A stretch of DNA of 64,000 nt from positions 124,001 through 188,000 of the forward strand of contig NZ_FOCI01000001.1 of the NCBI RefSeq assembly GCF_900110065.1, in the 5' to 3' direction. The position numbers were made by a program, and so were the translations under genes. The stretch comes from Loktanella fryxellensis (GTDB lineage: Bacteria > Pseudomonadota > Alphaproteobacteria > Rhodobacterales > Rhodobacteraceae). Below, piece by piece: positions 63,082-64,000 of the stretch. Within the stretch, counting starts at the first letter, position 1. Each line of letters opens with the position of its first letter. The notes beneath the pieces were generated by a model, which saw only the letters and a program-made list of their open reading frames with translations, made no database searches and was not told the origin of the DNA.

Positions 63082-63804
63082 ATGTCAGATGACCGCCCCT
63101 CCCTGCCACCAGCGGGTCCACCAGTGCCGACAGCATCAATGCCCCGGTCGCGGATCCGGGTCTGGGCGATGCTGGCGCTGCGGTTGCTGATCCTCGCGGC
63201 GCTGGTGGCCGGAGGACTGGCGCTGGTCGGATGGATGCAGGGCCACGTCGCCGATCTGGAGGCGGCGGCCCAGCGGCGCACACTGACCAGCCTCGTGATC
63301 GTGGCCATGGTGGCCTATGCCCTGATCATCGCGATCCCCTTCATTCCGGGAATCGAGATCGCGGTGGCGCTGATGGTGATGGCAGGGCCGGTGGTCGCCC
63401 CCTTCGTGTGGATCGCCACGGTGCTGGGCCTGATGCTGGCCTATCTGGCGGGACGGTGGATCGCACTTGGCTGGCTGGCGGGTCTGCTGACGGACCTGCG
63501 GCTGCACCGGGCGGCAGGTCTGGTCTGCGGCATCGCGCAAGAGGCGCCGGAGGCGCGCCTGGCCGCCCTGGCCCGCCGTCTGCCGCGCGGGTTGGCGCCG
63601 CTCGCCACGCGCTACCGCTATGGTCTGATCGCGCTGCTGCTGAACGTGCCCGGCAACATCGCGCTCGGCGGCGGCGGCGGCATCCTGCTGGGGGCCGGTG
63701 TCAGCCGTCTGTTCACGCCGGGCCGGACGCTGCTGACGATCGCCCTTGCGACGGCACCGGTGCCGCTGGCGGTGTGGCTTTGGGGCGCGGGTCTGCTGAC
63801 ATGA
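63082..63804 (+). CDS. Polytopic membrane protein, TVP38/DedA-like
   Basis: 240 residues with five to six hydrophobic helices and a proline-rich cytoplasmic N-terminus. IPFIPGIEIAVALMVMAGP (about 90-108) and the late ALLLNVPGNIALGGGGGILLGAG resemble the re-entrant helix motifs of TVP38/TMEM64/DedA proteins, but the match is partial. Such proteins are linked to lipid scrambling and membrane stability. ATG at 63082 has AAAAGG upstream; an internal ATG at 63139 is also possible. It is divergent from guaB across 165 bp. Confidence 0.6.
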   Translation: MSDDRPSLPPAGPPVPTASMPRSRIRVWAMLALRLLILAALVAGGLALVGWMQGHVADLEAAAQRRTLTSLVIVAMVAYALIIAIPFIPGIEIAVALMVMAGPVVAPFVWIATVLGLMLAYLAGRWIALGWLAGLLTDLRLHRAAGLVCGIAQEAPEARLAALARRLPRGLAPLATRYRYGLIALLLNVPGNIALGGGGGILLGAGVSRLFTPGRTLLTIALATAPVPLAVWLWGAGLLT

Positions 63805-64000
63805 CCGGACCGGGCTGCCCCGGTCGCTTCAGGCCGCGCTATTGAATGACCAGCATCGGGCGCGATTTCGCGCTCGACGGCGATGAAATCCATGGCCGCC
63901 AAGGTCCTGGCTATGCACGACATTTCACGAAAAACTGATGCAGATGCAGGCCTTGGCCACTGTTTAGGGGCCACGGCGACGAGTGATCCCGTCATGGATC
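63805..64000. other. Window end, no gene assigned
   Basis: A seven-base hairpin GACCGGG-CTGC-CCCGGTC (63808-63825) follows the membrane protein stop and may act as a weak terminator. The rest up to the window edge shows no reading frame with support on either strand; a gene could begin just beyond the edge. Confidence 0.4.

Overview
The window reads as chromosomal core sequence of a free-living, high-GC alphaproteobacterium, most likely a member of the Rhodobacteraceae (marine Roseobacter-type). Support comes from the CckA-type hybrid kinase, the glnB-glnA pair, the long L9 protein, a GTTC-N7-GTTC SOS box at recA, the homodimeric NADP isocitrate dehydrogenase and many small proteins of the kind seen in that family. 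I see no phage, transposase, integrase, CRISPR array or rRNA operon. About 59 protein genes and one tRNA-Leu(TAG) can be supported, including two microproteins of 24 and 42 codons.

Layout. 0-5.2 kb: fabG-fabD (fatty acid synthesis), then a cytochrome b561-YceI fusion, a short membrane protein, an orphan anti-sigma-like protein, a secreted YceI and a membrane protein. 5.3-6.75 kb: rpsF-rpsR-rplI with its own promoter and terminator. 6.9-12.1 kb: a periplasmic 2',3'-cyclic phosphodiesterase, two related secreted four-cysteine proteins, trigger factor and tRNA-Leu. 12.3-15.8 kb: glnB-glnA behind a possible sigma-54 promoter, then purB. 15.9-19.5 kb: a secreted mini-protein, a LuxR-type regulator, a divergent copy of its ligand domain without a DNA-binding domain, a divergent FliG and a lipid A-type acyltransferase. 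19.5-27.2 kb: DUF1223 protein, acnA, a squalene/phytoene-synthase-like protein, cimA and cysS. 27.4-39.3 kb: outer-membrane beta-barrel, anmK, tyrS, a FemAB/GNAT-like protein, a ZntB-type transporter, a glycine-rich TerB-like protein, a Fur/Mur regulator, a DMT exporter, enolase, cupin, quinone reductase and a serine hydrolase. 39.3-45 kb: icd, a YitT-like protein, a microprotein plus membrane protein pair, an SMR transporter and typA. 45-54 kb: a tightly overlapping alaS-DUF1330-MOSC unit, recA with an SOS box, a sulfotransferase-like gene, rlmE, ppx/gppA and an HpaI-type aldolase. 53-57.4 kb: alpha-glucosidase divergent from beta-glucosidase-glucokinase (disaccharide use). 57.8-63.8 kb: cckA, rsmB, guaB and a membrane protein.

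The observations I would follow up first are regulatory. (1) An inverted repeat of the form GTATRC-N4-GYATAC lies upstream of both acnA and icd, which encode consecutive steps of the TCA cycle. (2) The LuxR regulator faces a paralogue that keeps every ligand-pocket residue but lacks the HTH, so it could act as a competitor or heterodimer partner. (3) A short box (GGGATATTT...AGAAGAA), three times preceded by a G/C hairpin, recurs between genes. (4) A 24-codon membrane microprotein sits behind an EcfG-like promoter signature. All regulatory calls are pattern readings made by eye; none was tested statistically.
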